This document shows, one piece after another, positions 43,169 through 55,585 of a stretch of 64,000 bases of DNA. Where the stretch lies: the NCBI GenBank assembly GCA_022570795.1, contig JAKUDP010000001.1, positions 124,001 through 188,000 on the forward strand, in the 5' to 3' direction. Positions within the stretch are counted from its first letter, which is position 1. Every line of letters starts with the position of its first letter. The notes beneath the pieces were generated by a model. The model was not told the origin of the DNA, did no database searches, and was given only the letters and a program-made list of their open reading frames with translations. Position numbers and translations under genes: made by a program. Origin of the DNA: Sphaerulina vaccinii. Its lineage: Eukaryota; Ascomycota; Dothideomycetes; Mycosphaerellales; Mycosphaerellaceae.

Positions 43169-44977
43169 ATGGCCGACTCTACGACTTCCGCCGAGTACTC
43201 CCACCAGACTCCTCCTACTACGGGGCCTGCGCCAGGCACACAAGGCTATCAGAATGGCTCTGGCAACCATATGCCACCTCCACCCGTCCCATCGCTCAAT
43301 GTCAACATCCCGCAGAACCACAACCCAGTGCCAACCGAGCTCACCGATATCCTCTCCCCGACAAGTGCTGGAGGCCAAGTCAGACGTGCTGCGCCAGAGC
43401 CTAACAAGCGGGCACTCTACGTCGGTGGCCTTGACCCACGTGTCACGGAGGATGTTCTGAAGCAGATCTTTGAGACGACTGGGCATGTGCAAAGCGTCAA
43501 GATCATCCCAGACAAGAATGTGAGTTCACCCTTCATCTCGAAGAGCACGTGGTAGCCAGGCGCAGCCCACGGGTGCCTGCTTACGCCGCGCATACCCCTT
43601 CCCATTGTCACAATGGCGACATCAGGCTTCACAAACACCTCTCCCACACACCCACTCAATAACGACAAAAGACCGCATCAGGCTTCACAAATAGCTCCCA
43701 CGCACCACTGCTCAATAAATGCCCCAACACCTCCAGACCGAACCACCTGCTAACAAGACCAGTTCCAATCCAAAGGTTACAATTACGGTTTCGTGGAGTA
43801 CGACGACCCTGGCGCCGCAGAAAGAGCTATGCAGACCCTGAATGGACGCCGAGTCCACCAGCAAGAGATTCGCGTGAATTGGGCATATCAGTCGAATACA
43901 TCTGCGAAGGAGGACACCTCGAACCACTTTCACATCTTCGTCGGCGATCTTTCCAATGAAGTGAATGATGAGGTGCTCTTGCAGGCTTTCTCGGCATTTG
44001 GCACCGTTTCAGAGGCCCGCGTTATGTGGGATATGAAGACGGGACGATCGCGTGGATACGGCTTTGCTGCCTTCAGAGACCGCGGCGAGGCTGAGAAGGC
44101 ATTGAGCTCAATGGACGGCGAGTGGCTAGGATCGCGTGCTATCCGCTGCAACTGGGCCAACCAGAAAGGACAGCCTTCGTTCTCACAACAGCAAGCCATG
44201 GCTCAGATGGGCATGACTCCGACCACTCCCTTCGGCCACCACCAGTTCCCGACTCAGGGTCCACAGTCCTACGAGATGATCGTTCAGCAAACACCGCAGT
44301 GGCAGACCACTGTCTACGTCGGCAACCTCACGCCATACACGACACAGAATGACCTTGTCCCACTCTTCCAGAACTTCGGCTATGTTACTGAGACGCGCTT
44401 TCAGTCCGATCGTGGATTCGCATTCATTAAGATGGACACGCACGAGAATGCTGCTAACGCAATCTGCCAGTTGAGTGGGTACCAGGTCAACGGCCGCCCT
44501 TTGAAGTGTAGTGTAAGTTCCTCTTCAATAATGAGTTGAGTCTGCTGTAGCTAATTATCATGCAGTGGGGCAAAGACCGGCCGCCGACAGGCCAGTTCGA
44601 TGGTTTCTCGCCAGCCACGCAGACCCCTGGCTCTGCATTCCCTCCAGCAACTCCTCAAGCTTTCTTCCCACAATATGGACAGCATGGCGCAATGTCCCCA
44701 CAAGGTCAGTGGATCCATACATGATGTCGCACGAACCACGCTGATATGTTATGTAGCTGCCACTCCAGCTGGCTTCCAGCAACCAAGTCCTGCGGGCTGG
44801 CAGCAGCCGACTCTGACTCCTTCCATGGGACACCCTGGCGCACAAGGCTGGCCTGGCGCTCAAATGACACCAAGCGCTGGTGGTTACACTCCGCAGACTC
44901 CTGCTGGCTACGGCATGCCGCAAGCCGCACCTCAAGCTGCACCATACGGCCGAGGATATGGTGGGTACCAGGGCTAG
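43169..44977 (+). CDS. pub1: PUB1/TIA-1-type three-RRM RNA-binding protein, 486 residues
   Basis: Poly(A)/U-rich RNA-binding protein of nucleus, cytoplasm and stress granules. Exons are 43169-43519, 43763-44512, 44566-44704, 44757-44977; phases agree at each GT...AG junction. RRM1 (about 85-165) has ALYVGGLDP and YGFVEYDD. RRM2 (about 175-255) has HIFVGDLSNE and RGYGFAAF. RRM3 (about 300-375) has TVYVGNLTPY and RGFAFIKM, ending LKCSWGKDRPP. The C-terminus is Gln/Pro/Gly-rich (AGFQQPSPAGWQQP, YGRGYGGYQG), a prion-like tail typical of this family. Intron 1 is unusually long (243 bases) and holds a 43-base direct repeat. Confidence 0.95.
43620..43718. repeat. Direct repeat inside PUB1 intron 1
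   Basis: Two 43-base copies (43620-43662 and 43676-43718), period 56. Both begin CATCAGGCTTCACAAA and end CTCAATAA. This duplication explains part of the intron's unusual length. Confidence 0.8.
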
Positions 44978-45551
44978 GCGCGTTATGGTACCACATCAAC
45001 CTCGCGTCGAAGGTCGCGCAGTCCCTCTCGAGCCGACAGTGCCTTGAGATGCTACTGATTGATTGAATTGTATTACTGCTTCATTGTCACCTGCATGCTT
45101 CGGAAATTGGATACCCAGCGACAGCTCTACGTCTCTTCTCTTAGCTAGATGAGACTTCGGGAGCGTCTGCATTTCTTGCGATATTACGATCTAGCGTGTA
45201 TCTCTGAGATTGCTTTTGCTCGGTGGGACAGGGCACAGCCACCGAGATATGTGGCGTATGGATGGGTAGCTCTACTCATCAAGACTGGATATGGACTGTA
45301 CTGGTGAAAAGTTATTCTGTGTTCTGTTTCTCATTCATGATCTCCTCTTCGCTGAGTGCCTGCAGAATTTGCTGTGACAAGAGGTGGCGAAATTTGCGCC
45401 TGCCGAATTCGCAAAATTTGGGAAGGCAGGCACGCACCTTCCCTCCAACATCAAACGAACTTCGACCTCGCAAGTCTGTTCCTTGAAGCACTCTTTCTTA
45501 CACCCACATCTACAGGTCACTAACATATCACTTTCGCATGCTCTCGCTGCA
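44978..45551. other. Intergenic between PUB1 and coiled-coil gene
   Basis: PUB1 3' flank and the leader of the next gene. The frame of the next gene is open upstream to 45384, but the family-like start is at 45552. Nothing else recognised. Confidence 0.4.
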
Positions 45552-47406
45552 ATGTCACACTTGCCTTCACCACAACATACATCGGACGAAGCTGAGATCC
45601 CGGAGCCGGTACTACCCAGCCAAAAGACGATCGCCTTCGCCATATCAATCGTGAAGTCGAAGCCACCGGAGCTCAGCATTGAAGGTACACATGAGAGCTG
45701 TTCGAGGGACTTGATTGGCCACTGACAGCGTACAGAGTACATCAAATTACTTCGACAGCATGTTGCACCAGGTCGCCAGGAGAATGCTTTGAGCAGTGTT
45801 TATGCTCATCTGGATCGTTCTGCATACTGGCGTTCGAGGGCTGAATTAATCAAGGCTGATCTCCAACGTACGCAAGATGAAGCTGTCGACTTGAGACAAG
45901 AAGTCGCCAGTCTTAAGAGAAAGCTTGACAACCAGCAGTCTGGTCCTGTGAAGAAACGCAAAAAGCAGGATCCGGATGTCATCTTGGTACCGAGAAGTCC
46001 AAAGAGGGCTAGGAGAACAGCCTCGCCTGAGAGGGGCGTGATGTCTACGTTTGAGCATCCTACCGATGATGAGTTCAGCCAAGCTGGAGAGTTCGGTGCG
46101 TTTCTAATATCTGACCTATCATACTTCATGGCTAATGCTTCTAGGCGATACACTTATGCGCAGTGTGTACCACATTCTCGCGGCCTTCAGGACAACACAA
46201 CGCACCAAACCTGCCGAGCTTGCATACCACATTGAACGCGCTTCGTCAACGATACCTCAGATTGTGCAGAGAGAAGTCCAGAAGATCGTCACTGAGCAGG
46301 CCACGGACAACGAACAGCTCACGACCGCACTAGCCATCACTACTCGTACCATCACAACAGTCCTCGCAGGATACACACGGCTTGCCCACGCCCATGATGC
46401 TTTAGATTGTGTTGCCGTGCAAGGGAGAGTCATCTACGCTATCGTTTCTATGTTTCGTGATCTCCTGGGCCACTTCCAACTTCTGTCAGCTGAGGAGATT
46501 GATAGGGCGGCATTGGCAAACGAGGTTGCTGCATTAGACAGGCCTTCTACAGCTCAAGCACCGACAGCGCTCGCCAGACCTTCGACAGCCAGGATGTCAT
46601 CGCCAAAGAAGCCGAATGAATGCAGCATCTCCAATGCTCGACCTTCAACAGCACGAATGTCTTCGCCAGAAAAGCCGAGAGGCAAAGTCGTTGGCATGCC
46701 GAGACCTTCAACAGCACAGATACCCGCACCAGCAAAGCCGAAGCCGAAAGGCAGACCTCAGCTAGTGCAAAACCGCAAGGTCACGGAGAACGCGACTCTG
46801 AGCATGTATGCCACATTTCTTGGAAACCTCGTCGATATGCTCGATCCAAAGATGGAAGCAAACCGACCTCTTTTCGAAGGCTTCGCATACTGCATTCTGG
46901 ACCGATTGGGCAAGAGGCTATACTCGATCGTCTTTGGACACAGCAGAGCTTCGGATCTGGAGACCGAGATCAAACAAGATGTCGACCTTGACCAAGATCC
47001 GAGCGAATCAGCATTTCCACCTCCACAACCAGACGACGATGAAAGCAAGCAAATCAAGCTCGAAGCACCATACTTACTACATCTACTAAATCGCATCATG
47101 ATCGCTGCTCCTGCACACTTTGGCAAAGTCAAGACTAGTAAGGCCAAGAACAACAAAGCTCCATCGAAGAACACCTTGGCACTCTCTGCGAAGGACTGCT
47201 TGCAGCGTACACTAGTCAACGCCATATTCGGCACAGAGGGTGTCAAAGACGATGATCCATTCCAGGAGTGCTTGAAGATGCCCAAGCCTGTGGAAGGCAC
47301 ACTCACGATGCCGAAAGTGAAAGAAGTGGATGTACTTGAGCATTTCAAGGAAGAGGTATGGCGATGTTTGGGATGGGATATACTGGCGAAAGAGGACGAT
47401 TGGTGA
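45552..47406 (+). CDS. Unknown coiled-coil protein with RPSTA repeats, 584 residues
   Basis: Three exons: 45552-45684, 45736-46095, 46145-47406; phase-1 junctions (GAA G|AG and TTC G|GC) keep the frame. A coiled coil lies at about residues 80-110 (LQRTQDEAVDLRQEVASLKR), followed by a basic nuclear-signal-like patch (PVKKRKKQD). The middle is helical (TIPQIVQREVQKIVTEQATD). About residues 300-370 hold four related blocks of RPSTAxx followed by SPxKP or APAKP. The C-terminal third (MYATFLGNLVDMLDP, FAYCILDRLGKRLYSIVFG, LHLLNRIMIAAP) looks globular. Not recognised; a nuclear role is a guess from composition. Confidence 0.7.
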
Positions 47407-48116
47407 TATGTTTGCTGTGTCATGATGATGTCTCCACTTCTCTGATTGAAGTGGATTCGATGATGCCGTGATCATCTACCTCAATTTGAGCGAAGACTGG
47501 GAGGCGACATACTGCATGTGAGGAGAAGAATGTCAGAGAACTGATCTTGGAAGATATGATGATGCCAAAGCTTCGCGCGATCTTGTAAGTATGAAGATAT
47601 TGAAATATGACACTATTGGGATCAACTTTCGGGGCGAGCTTTTGCAATAGGCAAACATGATATCTATTCGTGAGTAGAAGAACTCAAGGATAGTTAGTTG
47701 TATTACCTCTGTTATTCATCTGAGCGAACACATCGCGTCGGGAGCTAGATACTGTATCCCAACTATTAGTACTGCGAGGTTACAGGAAGTCGACCTTACT
47801 GTACTGTCCAAATCTCCAATCAAAGTGTTCAACGAAAAGAGCAAGGGAGACTTCGTGAAGCAAGCGGTCTTGACCTGATATACATACAATAAACCCGATA
47901 AAGACATGGCGAAGTACATGTCATCCTCAATTGCTCTGCTTCCTTCTTCTAAGGAAATTCCCGATCGACCAACCACCCACTTTTTCAGCATTGAAACATT
48001 GCAGTCGGCAGGAGGGTTTTTGGAACATCGAAATTATATAGAGTGTTGTATGCATGTATGTATCGTATCCTTCAACTCAAGCTATTCTATTCGAGATGCA
48101 TGCATGCATGCATGCA
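47407..48116. other. Convergent intergenic region
   Basis: 3' flanks of the coiled-coil gene and the Sac-phosphatase gene. Small frames (for example 47716-47991) lack support. It contains the ATGC microsatellite listed separately. Confidence 0.4.
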
Positions 48117-48118
48117 TC
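48096..48118. repeat. (ATGC)n microsatellite
   Basis: About five and a half copies of the self-complementary unit ATGC, touching the stop codon of the Sac-phosphatase gene. The run is palindromic and can form a hairpin. Confidence 0.9.
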
Positions 48119-51020
48119 ATGACCAGACGAGCTTTTTCAGCGAGTAGCCCAGACTCTCAACATGACTGGTACTCTTCTTCGCCTCCGTTGCGGAGATAAC
48201 ATCATGTTCCTGAACAGTGAAAGTGAACTCATCCTTGCCATGACCCTGCTCTTTCGCGCTCTTTGTCGCTTTCCGTAGCTCCTCTGTGATTCGCACAACT
48301 GCGTCTATCTCGCCGAGGTTGACGAAACTGTCCGATTTGGTGTTGGCTTTCGCCTGACCTGGAGGTAGAGCTTTAAAAGCCAACACTCGCGTCTCGCCAA
48401 GCTCAGTTGTGGTGTGGTTCCCACGATTGCTGTCATCTGCCATGTCTTTCTGGTCGACTCCCTCGATGTCTGTGACTTCCTCGGCTTCGGATGCGTCATC
48501 TACGGCAGTACCGAGACTGCGAGTATTCGTTCGCACAAGTGATGCTGGTCCAGAAGTGTATCTTATTGCAAAGCCGTAATTCTTGCTCTCATCAAGATGA
48601 CTCGGCGCGAGCGCAGAGGTTATGTATGCTCCGCGCCAGATCTCGTGAATATCAGCTAGAGCGACTTTTTCGAACGACCCGACCTTGTCTGTGTTCCAGT
48701 CGAATCGCACGTGGTACAAAGCTTGGTGGGTAAGCAGCACCACACACTCCTCGAACGGCAAAGATCGTAAAGTGTTGGACTTGCGAGGAGAACTCAGCGT
48801 CCAAGCCGAGATGAGTTCGTCATTCTCCTCGAGCACCATCTTGACACTAGTGTCTATTGCGTTCTGCCGGATGACATTCATGTCCAGAGCGTAGTCCTGC
48901 GTTGTCATATCGTTCTCGAACTCTTCGAACACCGCAGGCGAGGCGCCAAGGTAGTAGTCGATGTTGGCCTGCATGAAGTAGTCGCCAAAGATATTGTTGT
49001 AGTAGCGATTGAGCGTCAGTGAGAAGTCAGTCAAGGCACCAGCCCAGTTCCGCTTTCTCGTTCGTGTGAAGTCACCCTTCAGCGCAGAAGTGCCAGCATA
49101 CTGCTTTGAGATCGCATCGCCATTGTCAGCCCAGAGAGTGTTGAACCATTGCGTCTTCGGATCACTCTGAAGATTGATCTCCAACCCCAGCTGCTCAAGC
49201 TGCTGCTGTAAAGCCCAGCCACCGACCGCGGATTGCGTGACGTTGGTCCTATCGAGACAGTCCATGCAGTTCGTCCTTAGCACACCACTCTGCTTATGCT
49301 CAATCTTCTCATCTTGTTCGACCGTGAAGCCTGATGATGTTAGGAAGTTATTGAGAGTGTGCATCAGGATCGACACATTCTCAAATTTCATGCCTTTGCA
49401 TTCTCCATGGAAGTCGAACCATTCAAAGCCGAAACGTTTGCCATTGATGCCTCCTTTCTCGTTGAAAGTTTTCGCTGCCTTCTCGTAGGCTTCTCCAATA
49501 CCGACCTCTGTTCCATGTTTGTCAATGAGGGAGGCGGCTTGTATATCGCCATATCGCTCAGCGAGAGATTGAAAGTGCTTCGCAAATGCTGCTTGATTGG
49601 TCGCCTCGCTGCCAAACAACACTGGCGTTGGCTTGAAGCTGTAGGGACTCTGCGAGAAGAATAGAGGCATTGAACCGCGGTACTGCAGCAGAGAGAAGAT
49701 CTTCTGAGTGCTGTCATTCAGCTGTCCAGATAAGATTTGTTCGGTTTCGACGCTGTTCGCCACATTGCCCTGATCGTCAATGCCTCGTCGGAGATAGCGC
49801 AGACCTGCGCGCTTGACGGATCTTCGGCTAATCAGAGTAACGTGGAAGTCATGTTTGACAGCATCTTTGGGTAACTCGCTCTTGTTGAGATCACTCAATT
49901 CGGTTGCATCAGCTTCGGCCACGAAGCTCTGGTCGCTGGCCTGCGTTATGGAGAAAGCGCGCTGGCCCACAAAGCCTTGTATCAGTGGTAGAATGAGATT
50001 GTCTTGTCCAGCATCGCTGAGAGGCTTCATCAGATGCTGATTCCAGAAGAAGAGGGAGTCGAATCGTCTCCACATAGGTACTGTGGATGATACCTGCGGG
50101 CCCTTGCCCAGCGCATGAGAGAGATCGTGGTCGTAGGAGAAGTAGAACCCGCTCGAGCTGAAGTACAGTCTAGCACTCCTGACAATACGAGGTGCTAGGA
50201 AGTCGATAGCAGTCTGCCGGCGCTTCTCCATGCTTGACCTACCCTTTGGCTCCTCCACTGTCTGTACTGCGTCAGTATCCGTGTCTGGCAGCGCATCTGC
50301 TTCCTGCTTGGCCTGCTCATGTGTCAGCTCCTCACTTGGCTGTGAGCTCTCCGAGGCCTTTGGTTTCGCTTGACTGGCATTCGTCTTGCTGAACCAGCTT
50401 GTCGCGAATCGTCCAAATCTGCCTTTGTTCTGCACCACATCCTGTGCTATAGTGCTCTTACTGGCCATGTCCTGCTTAGACGGCTCCAATGCATCGCCAT
50501 CCTTTTCACCGCTGTGATCCTGCGTTTGTTCACCGGGCTCCGTTCCTAGAGTGCTGACATCGGCATCTTCGCCAACCTCGCTGCCGCCAGGTGCATTGCT
50601 GGACTTAAGCAGCTTCTGTGCCTGAGTGATAGCAGTCGCGGCCTCTGCCCTGGACGACAGCGGGATCAGTGAGACGTCTGTAATCCTGAAGACAGGCTTC
50701 TCGCGAATCTGAGCAACCTGCTGACGCTTCGTGATCGTGACCAAGTATGCAGAGGAGACCAAGTTCAGCAGGCCTGCATCAAATCAGCAGAGGTATAGAC
50801 GCGCTGTTGAAGAACGCCTTCTCGCACCAACGATGCCATGAGCCTCTAGCGAAGTGCCTTCCAACGTCTCATTCTGCTCGCTGGCAGCTGTGATCTTGTT
50901 GCTTCCATATTCGATTCGTGCTCCAGCGTTCCGATCATCTCCAGCGCGTTGTCCGGCAGCTTGGATGAACAGACCGTCGACGGCCGCGAAGATCAGCAGC
51001 TTCCTCGCCAGCCCTGGCAT
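48117..51020 (-). CDS. Sac-domain phosphoinositide phosphatase with hSac2-type region, 949 residues
   Basis: Membrane-trafficking enzyme that dephosphorylates phosphoinositides. Exon 1 is 51020-50828 (MPGLARKLLIFAAVDGLF), intron 50827-50774, exon 2 50773-48117; the G+GC codon gives HGIVGLLNLVSSAYLVT. The Sac domain carries the catalytic CX5R motif in RTNCMDCLDRTN near residue 565, with supporting FEWFDFHGECKGM and TQWFNTLWADNGDAISKQYAG. A C-terminal region (EENDELISAWTLSSPRK, ECVVLLTHQALYHVRFDW) matches the hSac2/INPP5F-type domain, so this is not the short ER Sac1 with two C-terminal membrane helices. A long acidic insert (about residues 120-235) separates the first Sac block from the rest. 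Divergent from the 6-phosphofructo-2-kinase gene. Confidence 0.9.
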
Positions 51021-51760
51021 CGTGAGTGTAGGTGGTGTCTATTCTTGATGAACATATCTACGCGTGTCAGTGTCGAGAGTGGGACATCACGGCAGCCACG
51101 TCGAGATCATGACGATTGTCCAGGGAGTTGTTACAGACTGCCGTAGTGGGGAGTGTGTTTTTTACTCTCCTTGTCGAACAGCGTGCCGGAGAATGATCAG
51201 CTATCACGCCTCATTACTTTTTTGACACAACATCACTGCTAATGCCGCCTTCACGCACGCGTAGAAAAGACGACTGAGCTGACAACTGAGCAGCAAACAC
51301 CCGGGCGCACTCAGTAGTCGCCTGTCGCTCAACAGGAACACAAGTTTCACGCCATCTGCGACCTGCAACCTCGGACTTCTCACGTTGCTTGCGCGGACAT
51401 CCGTCGTGAGCGACTATCTGGATAAGAGCTTCCCGAGTCCTTTTCGCCTGTGACAACACTTCATATAGCTCGGAAAAGCTATAGAAAGAACTCCAAGCAC
51501 AGAAGTTTCATTTCCTTCACACCGCCGTACTCCACCCTTGCACACCCGACCGGATTACGGCGCTGCATTCGTATTTCCAAGACTAGCACGGGCGTTGGTG
51601 AAGTGAAGTACAACGAGGAGCGGGTGGCACTGCGTGCACCACTTATCTTGTGTGTCCAATATGGACACCTTACTGTAAGTCCACAATTTGGGAACCTTTC
51701 ACAAACTCTGCATATCATCAAGAGCCACGGCGCCACAAAAGCAATAAGCATTAACATACC
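51021..51760. promoter_or_regulatory. Divergent region Sac phosphatase / 6-phosphofructo-2-kinase
   Basis: 740 bases between divergent ATGs. The plus frame is open from 51450, but the first exon's own ATG (51761) gives the splice-compatible start. No binding site is claimed. Confidence 0.45.
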
Positions 51761-53656
51761 ATGGACAGTACCGCCGATGTGGCAGGCTCCGCCCCCAACT
51801 TCAGGCGCCGCTCGAGCACGTATGTTGATGCCATTCATGATCTTCCAGGTAAGATCTCCCTTTCATCTCTGTTTACTCCCACAGCAATTCTGCTATAACA
51901 CCATGGAAGTTTCGATGTCTAACATGTCTCTGGAACCAGAGAAAGCATCAATGGCCCCAGCCCAGCTATACTCGACTGAATCCGGACGACTCTTTCACTC
52001 CGGACGAATCGTGATAGCCACAGTTGGTCTTCCTGCACGAGGAAAGACACATATCAGTGTCGCCCTTGCGCGGTACCTGCGATGGCTAGGAGTCAAGACT
52101 CACATCTTCCACCTCGGCGACTACCGGAGAGCATTCGTAGGAGCCAAGGGAGATGTGCCTGAGGACTACTTCCATATCAATGCCAGCACATCCTCTGTTC
52201 TTCTGCGGAATAAGATCCTCAAGAAGTGCAGAGAAGACATCTTCAAGTTCCTGAATCATGAGAATGGTCAAATTGCCATCTATGATGCGGTCAATCCTCT
52301 GGTGAGTGCTGACGAGAGTGGTGTTCAACGTCAGCATGCAAGTGGTGGGCTAACAATGTCCAGGCTACCGGCCGACGAGCACTCGCAAAGGAATTCGAAA
52401 AGCAAGGTGTGCAGACAATGTTCATCGAGTGTACGTGCTCGGATGAGCGCATTATCGAAGAGAATGTGCGTGCTGTCAAGATCAGTTCCCCGGACTACGT
52501 TGGCTGGAAACCAGAGGACGCAGTTCAGGACTACCTTCGACGAATCAATGCCCGCATACCACACTACGAAGGTGTCGAGGAGCGAGACTTGCACTATGTG
52601 AAGATGATCAACGCCGGAGAACGTGTCATTGTGAACAGCTGCGCGTTCGGCTACCTTTCTCAACGAATTGTGTTCTACCTTCTCAATCTGCACATTAAGA
52701 GTCGTCAGATGTACTTTGTTCGTGCTGGTACGACGAGAGAAGAAGAGACATTCAAAGGCGATGCCAGTCTCAGTGTTGAAGGTCAGGATTACGCGCGCAA
52801 GATGACGGACGCTATCATCGCCCATCGGGACATGGAACGCGAGACACTGATCAAGAATGGTGCACCCGAAAGCACTGCTTCCAAGCCACTTCAAGTCTGG
52901 ACGTCGACTCGCAAGCGAACTGTCGAGACCGCATCATATCTGGAACAGAAAGGCTATAGAGTGCGACAGCGCAGTCAGATGAGCCAGCTGAATCCTGGTG
53001 TATGTGAAAAGCTCAGCGAGCGCAGAATCCGCGAGCTCTTTCCTGAAGAAGTGGCGAAGCACGAGCAGGATCCATACCATCATCGATACCCCCGAGCAGA
53101 GGTATGTATCTGTCGCGACGAGTGAAGTGCAAAGCTGATCTAACCTCAGTCATATCACGATCTCGCAGTTCGTCTTGAGCCTATCATTCTCGAGCTCGAG
53201 CGCGAACAAAACGACCTGCTCATCATCGCACACGAGTCTGTACTCCGCGTCCTCTACGGCTACCTCATGGCATGCTCAGCGCACGACATCCCAACCCTCG
53301 AATTCCCTCGCGACGAGATTATCGAGGTCATACCTGGTGAGCTTCCCCCTCCTCCTCTCTCATTCAGTCGACATCGCACTAACTTCGGTCGGACAGCTTC
53401 ATATAATAACAGTGCCAAGCGCATACACATCTCCGATCTACCTTCAAGCATAATCCCGCCCAGTCCTCAAGACATCCAGATACCTGTTCCGCAGTCTGGC
53501 GTAGTCAGTCCAATCACTGGTGGACCCGGCACTCCAGCTGGCTCTGCCACACCCCCAACTTCTGGTGGCGAAGAGAAAGAGAAAGATAGCAGCAGTACTC
53601 AGCCGAAGATCGAATTGCCTCCTGGAGATAAAGACAGTGCTAATCTGCAAGGCTAG
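51761..53656 (+). CDS. 6-phosphofructo-2-kinase with degenerate bisphosphatase domain, 544 residues
   Basis: Makes fructose-2,6-bisphosphate, the allosteric regulator of glycolysis. Exons are 51761-51848, 51940-52301, 52364-53101, 53150-53336, 53397-53656, all phase-compatible. The kinase half has P-loop GLPARGKTH (about residues 57-65), HLGDYRR, YDAVNP and FIECTCSDERIIEENVR. The phosphatase half should begin with RHG, but here reads MYFVRAGTTREEET (about residue 271), so the nucleophilic histidine is replaced by alanine. Other phosphatase blocks remain (TSTRKRTVETA, and LLIIAHESVLRVLYGYL with the second histidine). Phosphatase activity is therefore expected to be lost, as in some fungal kinase-only isoforms. 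The C-terminus is a Pro/Ser/Thr-rich tail, possibly phosphoregulated. Confidence 0.92.
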
Positions 53657-54232
53657 ATACTACCACGCTTTGTCGCGTCTGTTGAGACAGCGGAAGAGTT
53701 TAGACATCCATCGTCGAGTTCGGACATTGCGGAAAAGCATAGAGAGGCTATCGAAGAACATCAGGCGAGAGGTACACAGAGGGATTGATTGATGATCAGA
53801 TGTTTGGTATGATGCATGCATACGTATGTCGCGAAGAAGCGTGGCGGCATATATTATACTACGATTGTGGCTTAGATATGTTGTCGATAGCTTCACGTGC
53901 AGAAGCGTTCATTACCACTTTTGCTGCAGATTCCAAGATACAAAGCTTATGACCTTGCAACTATAGCACATATGACATCGTGGGATCGTTCAGAGATATC
54001 GTTGATGATATGTCAACATCAGATAGGTAGGCGAAGCCTCACAAAGGCCGAGGAGAGGAGTGGTGGAAGACTGTATCTTCTCTTGCATTCTTTTACACGC
54101 ATATAATACATAAAATCAATCATATCATCATAAGCATTTTCCTCCTTCGTGATGATGGTCTCGTAGAAAAATCTTCCTGCACCTCGCAAGAACCAAGTAC
54201 TCTTTCCACCCATTCCATTCCAATCACCATCA
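53657..54232. other. Convergent intergenic region
   Basis: 3' flanks of the kinase gene and the poly-Asp gene. No gene recognised. Confidence 0.4.
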
Positions 54233-55360
54233 TCAATCCAGGTATGGCCAGCCCAAACTCTCCAGAATCCACCGACGACCGATATCTGTGACATAAGCCT
54301 TTGGCCTCTTGCCGGTCTTTGCGCGAACGATGTCTTCCGCTGCAACGTACTCTGCACTTTGTGATAGAGTACGGTCACCCATCAAACGTATGACAATGCG
54401 GAGGGCATCCTTGTACTCCGCATCTGTGGGCTTCACCACCCCATTTGGAAAGACATACCGCGGATTGCTATCCGCAGGCTGCATAACTGTCGAGGGATTA
54501 CCATCCTGTCCATTGCTATCCGCGGGCTGCACGACCGCCGATTGCACGACCGCCGATGAATTGCCATCCTGCCTATTGCTGCCATTCCCAAACAATGCCT
54601 CATCCAAGTCATCATCATCATCATCATCATCATCATCCCTGATCCGCTTTCCACCAGAAACCTCTGAGAAGAAGTTCTTCCTTTTCGACGTCTGTTTCGC
54701 CCAAGTTTCAAGATCCTTCGCGGGCTCTGTCGCTTTTGGCAGGACGCATCCGCATCCTTGACATCGTTCGACATCGTCGGTGGGAACTTCAGCAGGGATC
54801 TTTGGTACGGTAGCGCCAATAATTCTTCCAGGATCGTCATCGTTGAGCGAGTTGCCATGGGATTCTAATGCTTCTTGTTCTTGCGCTTTTCTGATCGCCG
54901 CCTCTCGATCCCTTTTCTCCTGCTATGAAGAAGTTAGCACATCATGGCTTTGCGATCCATTACAGGAAGAAATTCACTCTGTGCTGCTTCAGCTGCTTGA
55001 TGAAGGTCTTAATGTCCGGTTTTGGCGATCCTGATGGTGCCATATCGATTGCGTTGCGGAGTTTAGGAAGGATGTGATCTGAGTAGCTTGCGATGGATGT
55101 TGATCCCGAATTCCTGACGTTGTAAGTGAGGTCAATGCAGTAGAGGCCGATAGGCGTAGTTCGTGATCCAATGAGCAAGCGGGTGGCACGGAGGACTGTC
55201 GTGGTGGCGGTGGGGCCGGTGTTGAGGTGGTGTTTGTTGTTGCAGTGACCATTGATTCTTGGTGTGCGGGATATAAGCTAGGACCAATTAGCAATTAAGC
55301 GAGGAAAGGTGAAGTGAAGTGAAGCAAGAACTAGGGTCTACGTACATGTATATTCTTCAT
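54233..55360 (-). CDS. Unknown protein with CxxCxC motif and poly-Asp tract, 333 residues
   Basis: Recovered only by splicing. Exon 1 is 55360-55346 (MKNIH); intron 55345-55278 (GTACGT, branch CTAAT, CCTAG); exon 2 55277-54978; intron 54977-54920 (GTGAAT, branch GCTAAC, GCAG); exon 3 54919-54233. All junctions are phase 0. Exon 2 reads LISRTPRINGHCNNKHHL, then TRLLIGSRTTPIGLYCIDLT. Exon 3 has a charged helix (EKRDREAAIRKAQEQEALES), a CQGCGC cysteine cluster, a basic patch, eight consecutive Asp from the GAT repeat, and two copies of QPADSN flanked by GQDGNPSTV-like sequence. The C-terminus (DALRIVIRLMGDR to WILESLGWPYLD) looks folded. Family not recognised. The five-codon first exon makes the start less certain. 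Confidence 0.6.
54611..54634. repeat. (ATC)8 microsatellite encoding poly-Asp
   Basis: Eight uninterrupted ATC units on the plus strand, read as GAT codons in the minus-strand gene. Copy number is likely to vary between strains. Confidence 0.9.
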
Positions 55361-55585
55361 TCACTCTCGCAGGTTTGTGAGGTGAACGTCACAAGAAGAC
55401 GCATCAGGCCATTTCTGATCTAGTATTCCGAGCCTGTCAGTGACTGTTTTGTACCGCGGCAGCATCACTTGAGTGTTATCATTCGGACTACGTGTTTGAC
55501 TTGCGCGCAGCCTTTATGAGTGGTCCCAAATGTAGTGGCTTGAACGACTGATGATTAGTGACAAGCAGAAAAGCGACACCAGGAT

